A stretch of 64,000 nucleotides of DNA. Source: Thermodesulfobacteriota bacterium (lineage in GTDB: Bacteria; Desulfobacterota; DSM-4660; Desulfatiglandales; Desulfatiglandaceae). The notes beneath the pieces are model-generated. The model did no database searches. It saw only the letters and a program-made list of their open reading frames with translations, and was not told the origin of the DNA. Made by a program: the position numbers and the translations under genes. The DNA lies in NCBI GenBank assembly GCA_028278625.1, contig JANQDY010000089.1:124001-188000 (forward strand), given 5' to 3'. Below are positions 1 to 9,858 of this stretch, piece by piece (the first letter of the stretch is position 1; each line of letters begins with the position of its first letter).

Positions 1-3
1 GGA

Positions 4-1329
4 TTACTTCTTCGGGTACCTGGGATTCTCCACCCCTTCCGTGGGCCGGCCAAAGGAAGCGGTGTCGACGCCTGACAGGGGATGGTTTTCCGCATACATG
101 GGTTTCAGTTTGTCCGCCCGGATGACCGGATAATACTTGGCAATGGTTTCCTGGCTTCTGTCCAGGGGCACCTCTTCGATTTCGTAATCCGTTGTGCCCA
201 TGCCGTTTTCAACCCCGCCGTAAACCTGCGGTTCAATGTCTTTTCCCTTGATGATATTGAGCTTTTTGTCCCCTGGGGCCAGCGCTTCAAAATCCTCCGC
301 CTCCGAATTGGTGAGCCCCGGGGCTGCGTTCATCATGTCGATGCAGGCTTTGTCCACGGCCACGGGATCATATGAGGCCAGAATGCCCAGGCCGTTGACG
401 ATGGGGGTATCGGTCCAGCCGTAGCAGTCACAGACCGGTGTGATATCAATGGCGAAATTCATGAAAAAGGTCTTTCCGGCCTCCTTGGTCATCATGGCCG
501 CCAGGGCCGAATCAGCGATGCGTCTTCCCAAAGCCGGCAGGTGATCAAACCGCTGAATGGCGCCGATCCCCGCCATGTTGACACAAAGATTGGCGCATGC
601 GAAACAGTAGACACAGTTCTCTTCATCCACCTGGAATCCGGTGTCGGTGATCTCTATCCCGCCTTCGGGACAGCAGGCTTCACAGGTTTGCCACCACTCG
701 CAGGAGCGTCCGGGGCAGAGGTCCCTTTTGAAGACCGGTTTATCGCCCGCAAGAGCCCCGTGCAGGTTCATCTTTCCCCGCTTGCTGGCGCCCCCGACGC
801 CGATGTTCTTCATGGCACCGCCGTACCCGCCCGCCGGATGTCCTTTGAAATGGGCCAGTGAGAGGAGGGCATCGGCGTCGGCAATGGCCCGGGATATGAA
901 TTGTTTTTCAAGATAAGTCCCCCGGCCCTCAAGATCCACAACCACATCATCGGTTCCCAGCCAGCCGTCCGCGATGATGACGGGGCACCCCATGGTGCCG
1001 TGGTTGAATCCGTTCATGTTGGCGGTTTCAAGGTGATCAATGGCAAGGGTGCGACTGATCCAGGGATGATAAGGCATGGTGGTGGTATCCGTGACAAAGG
1101 GTTTCAAGCCCTTTTCTTTCAGAAGCTGAACCAGGGTGCTAACCATCACCGGGCGAAGATAACCCACGTTGTAGGCCTCTCCCATATGGGTTTTGACGGC
1201 CACGATGTCACCGGGTTTCAAATTGTCCAGCCATCCGGAATATTCCAGGATTTCTCTCCCTTTGATGGCCATGGATTCCAGAAAGCGTCTCGCCCTTGCA
1301 TCCATGAACCAGATCTTCGCCTTTGCCAT
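4..1329 (-). CDS. DUF362 domain iron-sulfur protein
   Basis: A 441-residue protein of the DUF362 family, whose members carry a C-terminal ferredoxin-like part and are thought to have redox roles; the reaction is unknown. The first half is the DUF362 fold. The middle holds two Cys groups: CPGRSCEWWQTCEACC and, after a spacer, CVYCFACANLC, enough for one or two [4Fe-4S] clusters. I chose the ATG at 1329 because GAGGGAGGG lies seven bases upstream; an in-frame ATG 12 codons earlier has no such site. No signal peptide is visible, so it is probably cytoplasmic. It is divergent from lysS, and the genes on its other side are outside the window. Family is confident, function is not. Confidence 0.85.
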   Translation of the reverse strand: MAKAKIWFMDARARRFLESMAIKGREILEYSGWLDNLKPGDIVAVKTHMGEAYNVGYLRPVMVSTLVQLLKEKGLKPFVTDTTTMPYHPWISRTLAIDHLETANMNGFNHGTMGCPVIIADGWLGTDDVVVDLEGRGTYLEKQFISRAIADADALLSLAHFKGHPAGGYGGAMKNIGVGGASKRGKMNLHGALAGDKPVFKRDLCPGRSCEWWQTCEACCPEGGIEITDTGFQVDEENCVYCFACANLCVNMAGIGAIQRFDHLPALGRRIADSALAAMMTKEAGKTFFMNFAIDITPVCDCYGWTDTPIVNGLGILASYDPVAVDKACIDMMNAAPGLTNSEAEDFEALAPGDKKLNIIKGKDIEPQVYGGVENGMGTTDYEIEEVPLDRSQETIAKYYPVIRADKLKPMYAENHPLSGVDTASFGRPTEGVENPRYPKK

Positions 1330-1493
1330 TTCAAATCCCTCCCTCATACAATTCACGTCTGCCAAATATTCCTAAGAGTCAATTTCCCATATTTTACTGC
1401 AACCTTCAAGCACAAATCCAGCGCAATTGGGAGGCACCGCATATCCAATCAGGCAGGCGCGCTCAAAAACATGGGTCCTTTGAGCTATTGGTC

Positions 1494-1522
1494 TTGACTA
1501 TGGCGGGCGATTGAATTAAACA
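1494..1522 (+). promoter_or_regulatory. candidate sigma-70 promoter for the lysS-lpxB operon
   Basis: TTGACT at 1494-1499 is followed after 17 bases by TAAACA at 1517-1522, just upstream of lysS in the divergent gap between DUF362 and lysS (1330-1590). An imperfect inverted repeat (ATTGAATTAAA and TTTAATCAAT) overlaps the -10 region. The -10 match is weak, so this is only a candidate. Nothing else is recognisable in the gap. Confidence 0.3.
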
Positions 1523-1590
1523 CAAGAATTTAATCAATCGTGATAAAACAGACCATTAGAAAGATTCGAAAAACTGGAAATTGCGCGACC

Positions 1591-3072
1591 ATGGGAAAAC
1601 CGAGTACCGTCACTTTGGACCGTGAAAAAAAAGCGGAAAAACTGAAAGAAAACGGGGTGAATCTCTATCCGGCAGGCTATCCGGTGGATATCACCGCCGG
1701 TGAGATTACCAAGCAGTTTGGCCATGTGGATGAAGATGCGTTGGAGCAAATGGCCGCCACTTGCCGTGTGGCGGGCCGAATTGTATCAAAGAGGGATTTC
1801 GGGAAGGCATCCTTCATCCACATCAAGGATAGATCCGGTCGGATTCAGGCGTATGTGAGGAAGAACAAGATAAAACCGGAGCAATTTGATACCTTTAAGC
1901 TGATGGACATCGGCGATTTTGTGGGCATTAAGGGGATGCTTTTCCGGACCAGGACCGGCGAACTGACACTTCTGGCGGAAGATCTGGTATTGCTCGGCAA
2001 ATCCATGAGGCCGCTTCCTGAAAAGTGGCACGGCCTAAAAGATGTGGAAACCCGATACCGTCAGCGGTATGTAGACTTGATTATGAATGATCAGGTGCGG
2101 GATGTGTTCGTGACCCGAAGCCGCGTTATCCAGTTCATCCGCGAGTTTTTCATCGAGAGGGACTTCCTTGAGGTGGAGACCCCCATGATGCAGCCCATCC
2201 CGGGAGGGGCCACCGCCAGACCCTTTATCACCCACCACAATGCCTTGAACATGGACCTTTACATGCGGGTTGCCCCGGAGCTCTACTTAAAGCGCCTGGT
2301 GGTGGGAGGACTGGAACGGGTGTTTGAAATCAACCGGAATTTCAGGAACGAAGGGCTGTCCATCAAGCATAACCCTGAATTCACCATGATGGAATTCTAC
2401 ATGGCCTATGCCACCTATGAAGACCTGATGGATCTTACGGAGGCGCTCTTCGCCGAACTCCTTGACCGGATTATCGGCGGACAGGTGATCCAATATCAAG
2501 GAAAGAGCATCGATTTTAAAACACCATGGAAAAGGATCTCTCTTTTTGATGCCCTAAAAGAGACAGGGAAGATTGAGGAATCGGTTTTTGAGGCCAGGGA
2601 ACCGGCTGCCATCCTGGCCAAGGGTCTCGGCATACCCGTGCAAGACAGGGACGGGCATGGACAGATCCTGACCAAACTCTTTGATCATCTGGTTGAACCG
2701 GGCCTTCAAGACCCCACCTTTGTAACCGGTTATCCCACCGAAGTCTCGCCACTTTCCAGGCGCAATGACCAGGATCCGTCTTTGACGGATCGATTCGAGC
2801 TGTTCATCGGCGGGCGTGAAATTGCCAACGCCTTTACGGAATTGAATGATCCGGTGGATCAGAAAGGCAGATTTGAAAGTCAGGTGGCATTGAGGGATGC
2901 CGGCGACAAAGAGGCATTGTTCATGGATGAGGATTATGTGACCGCCCTCGAATATGGCATGCCGCCCACGGCGGGGGAAGGCATCGGCATTGACAGGGTG
3001 GTAATGCTGCTCACCGATTCGCCCTCCATCAGAGACGTGATTCTGTTTCCCCAGATGCGGCCAAAGGAGTAG
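1591..3072 (+). CDS. lysS: lysyl-tRNA synthetase, class II
   Basis: Charges tRNA-Lys with lysine using ATP, in the cytoplasm. The N-terminal OB-fold anticodon-binding domain occupies about residues 45-150 and the class II catalytic core follows. Motif 2 is seen as [11 protein letters not shown] and motif 3 as [13 protein letters not shown] near the C-terminus. The length, 493 residues, is normal. An in-frame GTG at 1540 would add 17 residues ([10 protein letters not shown]...); I prefer the ATG at 1591 because the extension is not typical, although neither start has a strong ribosome site. It is the first gene of a plus-strand run into lolC with a 12-base gap, an order known from related deltaproteobacteria. 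Confidence 0.95.
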   Translation: MGKPSTVTLDREKKAEKLKENGVNLYPAGYPVDITAGEITKQFGHVDEDALEQMAATCRVAGRIVSKRDFGKASFIHIKDRSGRIQAYVRKNKIKPEQFDTFKLMDIGDFVGIKGMLFRTRTGELTLLAEDLVLLGKSMRPLPEKWHGLKDVETRYRQRYVDLIMNDQVRDVFVTRSRVIQFIREFFIERDFLEVETPMMQPIPGGATARPFITHHNALNMDLYMRVAPELYLKRLVVGGLERVFEINRNFRNEGLSIKHNPEFTMMEFYMAYATYEDLMDLTEALFAELLDRIIGGQVIQYQGKSIDFKTPWKRISLFDALKETGKIEESVFEAREPAAILAKGLGIPVQDRDGHGQILTKLFDHLVEPGLQDPTFVTGYPTEVSPLSRRNDQDPSLTDRFELFIGGREIANAFTELNDPVDQKGRFESQVALRDAGDKEALFMDEDYVTALEYGMPPTAGEGIGIDRVVMLLTDSPSIRDVILFPQMRPKE

Positions 3073-3084
3073 CCTTCTCCTGCC

Positions 3085-4308
3085 ATGTTCGAGCTGTTTT
3101 TAGGAATCCGATATCTGAAGGCCAAGCGGAAACAACGGTTTATTTCCGTTATCACCATTATCTCCATCCTCGGGGTAATGGTGGGGGTCATGGCCCTGGT
3201 GGTGGTACTCTCCGTAATGAACGGCTTCAGATCCGATCTCATGAACAAAATACTGGGGGTTAACTCCCATGTGCTGGTGCTGAACATGGCCGGGACCTTC
3301 AGCGGTTACCGGCAGGTTGCCGACAAGATCAGGGATATGGATGGCGTGGTGGCCGTTACCCCCTTCATCTACACGCAGGTAATGGTGAATCATATGGGAA
3401 GGGTTTCCGGCGCCGTCTTAAGAGGCGTGGATCCACAAAGCGCGGCACAAGTGGTCGACTTTGACAAGATGATCAAGCGAGGGTCGTTGTCGTCCCTGAA
3501 CGGTACAAAAGAGGATAATCCCGCCATTATCATCGGAAGCGAACTGGCCAAACAGATTGGCGCCACCACCGGGAGCCTTGTGACGGTCATTTCCCCCGAG
3601 GGTAAATTGACCCCCCTTGGCCGGTCGCCCAACACCAAAAAATTCAGGGTGACCGGTATTTTTGACTCGGGCATGTACGAATATGATGCTTCCATGGTAT
3701 ATATTTCCCTTGCTGAAGCGCAACGATTTCTGGCCCTGGGTGACAGCGTAACGGGACTCGAACTGAAGGTCCGGGAAGTCTACCAGTCGGACGTGGTGGC
3801 AAAGGCGATTCAAAAAAGACTGGGATATCCCTATTGGACCAAGGACTGGAAACTCATGAACCGGTCTCTTTTTTCGGCACTGAAACTTGAGAAACTGACC
3901 ATGTTTATCATCCTCACCATGATTGTTCTGGTGGGTGCCCTGAACATTATCAGTACGCTGGTCATGGTGGTTATGGAAAAGACGCGTGATGTGGCGATTT
4001 TGAGGGCCATGGGGGCTTCCGGCAGAAGCATCATGAGCATTTTCATGTTTCAGGGCATCCTGGTGGGTTTGGTGGGAACCATTGCCGGCCTTGTTTCGGG
4101 TCTGGGTCTCTGCCATTTGTTGTCCAGGTATCAGTTTATTGACCTTCCATCCGATGTTTATTACCTGAGCAAACTGCCGGTCCAGGTTTCGGTCCTGGAT
4201 GTTTCCATTGTGTCCGTCGCCGCGGTGGTTATTTCGTTTTTGGCAACCCTTTATCCGGCGTGGTACGCGTCCAAGTTGAATCCCGTGGAGTCCTTTCGAT
4301 ATGAATGA
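3085..4308 (+). CDS. lolC: LolC/LolE-type lipoprotein-releasing ABC transporter permease
   Basis: Inner-membrane permease of the LolCDE machine, which extracts mature lipoproteins from the inner membrane and hands them to LolA. The 407 residues show the MacB/FtsX plan: one membrane helix near the N-terminus (ISVITIISILGVMVGVMAL), a periplasmic domain of about 220 residues, then three C-terminal helices. Only one permease gene is present, so it probably forms a homodimer (the LolF-like situation) and cannot be assigned as LolC or LolE. Its TGA stop overlaps the lolD start (ATGAATGA), which implies translational coupling. Confidence 0.9.
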   Translation: MFELFLGIRYLKAKRKQRFISVITIISILGVMVGVMALVVVLSVMNGFRSDLMNKILGVNSHVLVLNMAGTFSGYRQVADKIRDMDGVVAVTPFIYTQVMVNHMGRVSGAVLRGVDPQSAAQVVDFDKMIKRGSLSSLNGTKEDNPAIIIGSELAKQIGATTGSLVTVISPEGKLTPLGRSPNTKKFRVTGIFDSGMYEYDASMVYISLAEAQRFLALGDSVTGLELKVREVYQSDVVAKAIQKRLGYPYWTKDWKLMNRSLFSALKLEKLTMFIILTMIVLVGALNIISTLVMVVMEKTRDVAILRAMGASGRSIMSIFMFQGILVGLVGTIAGLVSGLGLCHLLSRYQFIDLPSDVYYLSKLPVQVSVLDVSIVSVAAVVISFLATLYPAWYASKLNPVESFRYE

Positions 4309-5020
4309 CACTTTTGATGAGAACACTTCCAATGCCGAAGACGTCTCTCATTCACCGATTCTGACCTTTGACGGTGTCAGCAAGTCCTTCATTCATCTGG
4401 GCGCCACAATAGAGGTTTTGAAAGGGATCAGCCTGGCACTTTATCCAGGAGAGACTCTCTCCGTCACCGGAGCGTCGGGCGTGGGAAAATCGACCCTGCT
4501 CAATATCATGGGAAGCCTGGAGCCGCCCACGACCGGTACCGTCAAATTCGACGGCTTTGATATGTATGAGATTGACCAGCGGCGCCTGTCCCGTTTGCGC
4601 AACAGGGAAATCGGTTTTGTGTTTCAGTTTCACCATTTGCTCCCGGAATTGAACGCATTGGAAAATGCCATGATGCCGGCGCTTATTGCCAGGATTCCTA
4701 AAAACCGGGCGGTTCAGATGGCGGAAAGGGTTCTCTCTGATGTGGGTCTGGCCGAGCGCATGACCCATCGGGCCGGAGAACTTTCCGGCGGGGAGCAGCA
4801 GCGCGTGGCCATTGCGAGAGCCCTGATTATGAATCCCAGACTGATCCTGGGTGACGAGCCCACGGGAAATCTGGATTGGGCGACCGGTGAAGAAATTGCT
4901 GAACTGCTTTTTCATTTGAACGAAGCGTCGGGGGTTGCCATGGTCATTGCAACCCACAATCAGAAACTGGCGGAAAAAATGTCGAAAAGAATGGAGTTGA
5001 TTGATGGCCGAATTCGCTAG
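4301..5020 (+). CDS. lolD: lipoprotein-releasing system ATP-binding protein LolD
   Basis: ATPase that powers lipoprotein release together with the upstream permease. The 239 residues contain Walker [10 protein letters not shown], the ABC signature [15 protein letters not shown], and Walker [13 protein letters not shown] with its catalytic Glu. The protein has about 20 more N-terminal residues than typical LolD. The start overlaps the end of lolC by eight bases, and the 3' end overlaps the bamA start by 17 bases, so lolC-lolD-bamA are translationally coupled. Confidence 0.93.
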   Translation: MNDTFDENTSNAEDVSHSPILTFDGVSKSFIHLGATIEVLKGISLALYPGETLSVTGASGVGKSTLLNIMGSLEPPTTGTVKFDGFDMYEIDQRRLSRLRNREIGFVFQFHHLLPELNALENAMMPALIARIPKNRAVQMAERVLSDVGLAERMTHRAGELSGGEQQRVAIARALIMNPRLILGDEPTGNLDWATGEEIAELLFHLNEASGVAMVIATHNQKLAEKMSKRMELIDGRIR

Positions 5021-7739
5021 GCTTACTGAGGAGGTTAAATGGTTTTCCGTTAACGATCGTGGAAGATGGGCATTGATCTTTTGCGCACGTGTATTGTTTC
5101 TGGCGCTTCTGATTTTCTGCTTGGGGATCTCAAGAACCGATGCACAGGTGCAAAAAGGGACCATCTGTGTCCTGCCGTTTCAGATTAACGCCGCCAAATC
5201 CTTCTCTCATTTGCAGGAAGGGTTGCAGAAGATGCTGACGCTCAGAATGAAACAAAACGGCTTTGGGACAATCCCGCCCGAGACCATTAACAAAGACCCC
5301 ATCGTTTTTTCAAAGATCCTCCAGGACAGGGAATTGGTTCGCCTGGGAAATCGTTTCAAGGCCGATTGGATCGTGAAAGGGAGCATGACTCAGATCGGCG
5401 ACAAGGGGAGCATTGACCTGAAAGTGGTTGATGTTACCGGAAAGAAGATGCCGTTTTTCATCTTTCAGGTGATCGAGGATCTGGAGGAAATACCGGAGTC
5501 GGTGAAGCGTCTCGCTTTGAGCGTGGAAGACCGGATTACCGGCGTTCCCCAGGTGGATTCCGTTCACGTGACGGGCAATCGGCGGATTGAAAAGGCGGCT
5601 ATTCTGGCGGTGGTTGGAACCCAGGCCGGTGACCGGTTGGACCTGGACAAACTGGACAAAGACCTTCGGGATATCTACAGAATGGGATTCTTTAATGACG
5701 TTACCATGGATGTCTCGGACGGCCCGGCCGGCAAAGTGATTACGTTTAATGTGGTGGAAAAACCGTCGGTTGGCAAGATCGTCTTTGTGGGGAATGATGA
5801 ATATGATGATGAGGATCTTCAGAAAGAGCTGGGCATTAACCTGTATTCCATACTTGATTTTAACGCCGTCAATCAGAGCGTTAACCGGTTGAAGGATTTC
5901 TACAAGGAGAAGGGTTACTACAATGCCCAAATAACAGAGACCACCGAGACGCTTCCCAACAACGAGGTGATGCTGAAGTACAACATCACCGAGAACGACA
6001 AAGTCTATATCCTGAAGATCGAGTTTAATGGGAATAAGGCCTATGATGACGAGGAACTTGAAGACATCATGGAGACCAGCACCAAATGGTTTCTTTCTTG
6101 GATCACCCAGGCCGGTATCCTGGATAAGAAGAAGCTGGAATTTGATGCGCACAAAATTACCAGTTTCTACCACAACAATGGGTACATCAAGGCCAAAGTG
6201 GGAGATCCCGAAGTCCGTTATGATGATGAAATCAAAGGGCTTGTGGTCACCATCAATATTCATGAGGGGGCCCAATACGAAGTTGACAAGGTAAATGTTG
6301 CGGGAGATCTCATTGAACCCGCGGATGAACTCCTAAAAGACGTTTCCATCGGAAAGGAAGAGAAGGTCTTCAACCGGGAGACGGTTCGAAAAGACATCAT
6401 TCGCCTTCAGGACATCTACGGGAACCAGGGCTATGCCTATGCCCAAATCAAGCCCATCGTAAAAGAAAACGACGAGAACCATACGGCGGATGTCACCTAC
6501 CAGATCTCCAAGGGCCCCAAGGTTCGCTTTGAACGGATCACCATCACCGGAAACCAGCACACCAGGGACAAGGTGATCAGGCGCGAATTGAAAGTCATGG
6601 AAGGGGACTATTTCAGCGGACAGGGGCTGCAGCGAAGCACCGAGAATCTAAGGCGGCTCGGTTTTTTTGAGGATGTGCAGTTTCACACCAAAAAGGGGAG
6701 CCGTGATGATTTGATGAACCTGAATGTGGACGTGAAAGAAAAGGGGACCCGGACCTTCAGTGTGGGTGCCGGCTACAGCTCCGCCTATTCAGGGTTTGTG
6801 ACCTTCCAGGTTTCCGACGAAAATTTCATGGGTTACGGGCAGCGGTTGACGGCATCTGCCCGTATCGGTGGAAGGAATACGGAATTCGATATCCGTTTTC
6901 TGGAACCCTGGCTCTTTGACACACGCCTCTCTCTGGGTGCTGACATATATAAGTTTACCCAGGAATATTCGCAATATACCCGGGCAAGTTATGGCACCAG
7001 GGTTTCCATCGGCGCGCCCCTCTACTTCGCATACACCCGTGGAACCCTCCTTTACGCCTACGATCATTCCAATATCAGTGATGTGGCGGACGACGCGTCG
7101 CAGGTGCTGAAGGATATGACCGGTGATAATGTCACCAGCAGTCTTTCGCTGATCTTGAGGCGGGACAGCAGGGACCGATCGTTTAATACCACCCGGGGTT
7201 CCATCAATGAGTTTGTCGTCCAGTATGCGGGGGGACCCTTCAGCGGTGACGAACAGTTTACCAAATACCGGGGGAGATCGTCCTGGTTTTTCCCCTTGTT
7301 TTGGAATACGGTCTTTATGATACAGGGACGGGCGGGATACATCCAGGATCGCGGCAAGCTTTCCACCTACCAGAAATTCTTCCTGGGCGGTATCAACACG
7401 GTCCGCGGGTATGATTTCAATACCATATCGCCCATCGATCCGGACACGAACGATTACATTGGTGGTGAAAAGATGATGGTCTACAATGTGGAATACCATT
7501 TTCCGGTGCTGAAAGAGCAGGGGGTGGTGGGCATCGTCTTTTTTGATGCCGGTAATGTTTGGACCAATGACTCGGCCGACGCCTATAATTTCACGGGACT
7601 CAAGAAGTCGGTGGGCGCCGGCGTCAGATGGTTTTCGCCCCTGGGACCCCTTCGACTGGAGTATGGGTGGAAACTGGATGATGTCCCTGGGGATGACAGC
7701 TCAGGAAAGTGGGAGTTTAGTATCGGCAGCATAATGTAA
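5004..7739 (+). CDS. bamA: outer-membrane protein assembly factor BamA with an extra N-terminal domain
   Basis: Central subunit of the BAM complex, which folds beta-barrel proteins into the outer membrane. After a signal peptide (hydrophobic stretch at about residues 24-44), residues 50-175 form an extra domain that resembles the TolB N-terminal/FlgO-like fold. Five POTRA repeats follow (VDSVHVTGNRRI, GKIVFVGNDEY, ILKIEFNGNKAY, VDKVNVAGD, FERITITGNQ), then a C-terminal 16-strand-type barrel with the loop-6 motif VRGYDF. The length of 911 exceeds the roughly 810 of E. coli BamA because of the extra domain. A TTG lies directly before the chosen ATG at 5004. The gene overlaps lolD and is followed 39 bases later by skp. 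Confidence 0.95.
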   Translation: MAEFARLTEEVKWFSVNDRGRWALIFCARVLFLALLIFCLGISRTDAQVQKGTICVLPFQINAAKSFSHLQEGLQKMLTLRMKQNGFGTIPPETINKDPIVFSKILQDRELVRLGNRFKADWIVKGSMTQIGDKGSIDLKVVDVTGKKMPFFIFQVIEDLEEIPESVKRLALSVEDRITGVPQVDSVHVTGNRRIEKAAILAVVGTQAGDRLDLDKLDKDLRDIYRMGFFNDVTMDVSDGPAGKVITFNVVEKPSVGKIVFVGNDEYDDEDLQKELGINLYSILDFNAVNQSVNRLKDFYKEKGYYNAQITETTETLPNNEVMLKYNITENDKVYILKIEFNGNKAYDDEELEDIMETSTKWFLSWITQAGILDKKKLEFDAHKITSFYHNNGYIKAKVGDPEVRYDDEIKGLVVTINIHEGAQYEVDKVNVAGDLIEPADELLKDVSIGKEEKVFNRETVRKDIIRLQDIYGNQGYAYAQIKPIVKENDENHTADVTYQISKGPKVRFERITITGNQHTRDKVIRRELKVMEGDYFSGQGLQRSTENLRRLGFFEDVQFHTKKGSRDDLMNLNVDVKEKGTRTFSVGAGYSSAYSGFVTFQVSDENFMGYGQRLTASARIGGRNTEFDIRFLEPWLFDTRLSLGADIYKFTQEYSQYTRASYGTRVSIGAPLYFAYTRGTLLYAYDHSNISDVADDASQVLKDMTGDNVTSSLSLILRRDSRDRSFNTTRGSINEFVVQYAGGPFSGDEQFTKYRGRSSWFFPLFWNTVFMIQGRAGYIQDRGKLSTYQKFFLGGINTVRGYDFNTISPIDPDTNDYIGGEKMMVYNVEYHFPVLKEQGVVGIVFFDAGNVWTNDSADAYNFTGLKKSVGAGVRWFSPLGPLRLEYGWKLDDVPGDDSSGKWEFSIGSIM

Positions 7740-7778
7740 CTGCTGCTGCTCAAAAAACCGAAGAGAAAGGGGAACAAA

Positions 7779-8300
7779 ATGAAAAAGTTTTTTTGGATTC
7801 TGTTGGGAGCGACATTTCTGTTTCAGGTGCAGCCAATGGGCGTTATGGCCGCTGATATCAAGATCGGTGTATTGGATATGAAGCGTCTTCAACAGCGATC
7901 GGCCAACTTCCAGAAGATCAGGGAAGAACTCAAGAGGAAGTATAATGCCCTTCAAAAAAAGCTGGACGCTGAAAGGGCCCAGATTGAAAAACTGGAAAAA
8001 GAGCTGCAGAAGCAGAGCATGATGTTGAGTCTCGATGCAAAAGAGAACAAGGAAATGGAATTGGGAAAGCTCACCCGTCATTACAAGTATATGGTGGGTG
8101 AAGTGACCCAGGAAATGAAGGATGCCGAGTTTGAAGCCACCAGAAAAGTCGGTAAGGAAATTGAAAAAATTGTTGAGAAGATCGGAAAGAAAGAAGGTTT
8201 TACGGTCATTCTGGAACAGGGGACCGTGGGGCTCGTCTACTACAATAAGACCATTGACATCACCGCCCAGGTGATCAAGGCATACGACAGGATGAAGTAA
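7779..8300 (+). CDS. skp: periplasmic chaperone Skp/OmpH family
   Basis: Periplasmic holdase for unfolded outer-membrane proteins on their way to BamA. The 173 residues begin with a signal peptide ending near VMAA, then the family start DIKIGVLDMKRL. A long charged coiled coil (about residues 45-120) forms the tentacle, and the C-terminal body ends FTVILEQGTVGLVYYNKTIDIT. A good ribosome site (AAAGGGG) precedes the ATG. The bamA-skp-lpxD order is the classical one in Gram-negative bacteria. Confidence 0.93.
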   Translation: MKKFFWILLGATFLFQVQPMGVMAADIKIGVLDMKRLQQRSANFQKIREELKRKYNALQKKLDAERAQIEKLEKELQKQSMMLSLDAKENKEMELGKLTRHYKYMVGEVTQEMKDAEFEATRKVGKEIEKIVEKIGKKEGFTVILEQGTVGLVYYNKTIDITAQVIKAYDRMK

Positions 8301-8318
8301 TTGGGGAGAAGAGAATCC

Positions 8319-9359
8319 TTGGAAATACCGTTAGCGGAAGTTGCGGAATTGGTGAAGGGGACGTGCGTTCTGGGCCGAGACTTCGTTGTGGAAGGTATTA
8401 ACTCCCTTGATTGCGCCGGCCCCTCGGAGATTTCCTTTTTCTCCGACCGACGCTACAGTGAAAGTCTCAAGACCACAAAGGCGGGTGCGCTGTTGGTTAA
8501 AAAAACAATTGATGAATTCAAAGGACCCCAGGTGGTCACCCCCAATGTGGGCCTTGCATACGCAAAGATAGCTGCGTTGTTTGCAGAGCCGCCCGGCCGG
8601 CATCCGGGCGTCAGCGCCGATGCCGTTATCGGCCATGATTGCCGGCTGGGACAAGACGTATCCATCTTTCCCAACGTATATGTGGGGGACGGCTGCGTCG
8701 TTGATGATGGTGCCATCCTTTACCCGGGAGTCGTCATGGACAATGGCGTAAAGATCGGCAAACGGACCATCCTCTATCCCAATGTAACGGTTTTAAGGGA
8801 TTGTGTCATTGGAAATGATGTGATCATCCATGCCGGCACGACCATCGGAAGCGATGGATTCGGGTTTGTACAGGACGGCGCCACATCCATCAAAGTACCC
8901 CAGACCGGAATTGTTCAGATAGACGACCATGTGGAAATAGGGGCCAACAATTGTATTGACCGGGCCGCTTTTGGAAAGACATGGATTAAACAGGGCGTCA
9001 AGACCGACAATTTGGTGCAGATTGCCCATAATGTGGTGATCGGTGAAAATTCCATTGTTGTGGCACTTGCCGGCATTTCGGGAAGTGCTCGGTTGGGACA
9101 AGGTGTATTGATCGGCGGACAGGTGGGCATCAACGACCATATCGATATCGGGGACGGTGCCATGATAGGTCCTCAGTCGGGTGTGGCAAAATCGATTTCC
9201 GCCGGGGCCATCGTTTCCGGAACGCCTGCCATAAGCCATCGCACAAGCCTCAAAAACGCCGCGATGGTTGCCAGATTGCCCCAATTCAGAGACCGTCTTC
9301 GCGGGCTTGAAAAGAGGATTCAAGAACTGGAAGACCGGTTGGGAAAAGAGGAAGGGTAA
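8319..9359 (+). CDS. lpxD: UDP-3-O-acylglucosamine N-acyltransferase LpxD
   Basis: Third step of lipid A synthesis: transfers a hydroxyacyl chain from acyl carrier protein to the 2-amino group of UDP-3-O-acylglucosamine. An N-terminal uridine-binding domain (residues 1-95) is followed by a left-handed beta helix of hexapeptide repeats, with the catalytic His in VQIAHNVVIGENS. A C-terminal helix (LRGLEKRIQELEDRL) ends the protein. I place the start at TTG 8319 because GGGGAG sits 10 bases upstream; the earlier TTG at 8301 is inside that ribosome site. The length of 346 is normal. Confidence 0.93.
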   Translation: MEIPLAEVAELVKGTCVLGRDFVVEGINSLDCAGPSEISFFSDRRYSESLKTTKAGALLVKKTIDEFKGPQVVTPNVGLAYAKIAALFAEPPGRHPGVSADAVIGHDCRLGQDVSIFPNVYVGDGCVVDDGAILYPGVVMDNGVKIGKRTILYPNVTVLRDCVIGNDVIIHAGTTIGSDGFGFVQDGATSIKVPQTGIVQIDDHVEIGANNCIDRAAFGKTWIKQGVKTDNLVQIAHNVVIGENSIVVALAGISGSARLGQGVLIGGQVGINDHIDIGDGAMIGPQSGVAKSISAGAIVSGTPAISHRTSLKNAAMVARLPQFRDRLRGLEKRIQELEDRLGKEEG

Positions 9360-9407
9360 GCGTCACAGAGTCGAGATACGAAAGATCGTAAGGAGGGAAT
9401 CAACAAA

Positions 9408-9854
9408 ATGGAACTTCCCTTGACATACCATGAAATCGCGAAAATTCTTCCCCACCGCTACCCCTTTTTGCTGGTGGACAGGATCGTTGAGCTTGAATTG
9501 AATGAAAGGGTTGTGGGGATCAAAAACGTCACCGCCAATGAGCCCTTTTTCCAGGGTCATTTTCCGGACGAACCCATTATGCCGGGAGTGCTCATCATCG
9601 AAGCCATGGCCCAGGTGGGCGGTATTCTTGCAAGACTTTCAATCCCCGAAGTTCTGGAAAAGGAGGACCCTGACCCCGTACGGTTTGTGGCCATGGACAA
9701 GGTGAAATTCCGAAGGCCGGTGGTGCCCGGTGATCAGATCCGGTTTGAAATTATGCCCCTCAGAAAGGGGTCAAAAGTATGGAAGGTGGCGGGAAAGGCT
9801 TTTGTGGACGGGAAACTGGCGGCAGAAGCGGTCCTGGTGGCGACCATTGGCTGA
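9408..9854 (+). CDS. fabZ: 3-hydroxyacyl-ACP dehydratase FabZ
   Basis: Hot-dog dehydratase of fatty acid elongation, removing water from 3-hydroxyacyl-ACP. The 148 residues carry the active-site block [20 protein letters not shown], with the catalytic His and Glu. The ribosome site AAGGAGGG precedes the ATG. Its place between lpxD and lpxA is conserved widely, because FabZ competes with LpxA for the same 3-hydroxyacyl-ACP pool. Only four bases separate it from lpxA. Confidence 0.95.
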   Translation: MELPLTYHEIAKILPHRYPFLLVDRIVELELNERVVGIKNVTANEPFFQGHFPDEPIMPGVLIIEAMAQVGGILARLSIPEVLEKEDPDPVRFVAMDKVKFRRPVVPGDQIRFEIMPLRKGSKVWKVAGKAFVDGKLAAEAVLVATIG

Positions 9855-9858
9855 ATCC

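Noticed and set aside
3418..4332. Long open frame on the minus strand opposite lolC
   Set aside because: Low-complexity His/Gln/Asn-rich translation, no ribosome site and no family pattern; it is the antisense of a confident gene.
5310..6275. Long open frame on the minus strand opposite bamA
   Set aside because: The translation has no motif and the plus-strand POTRA repeats are certain.
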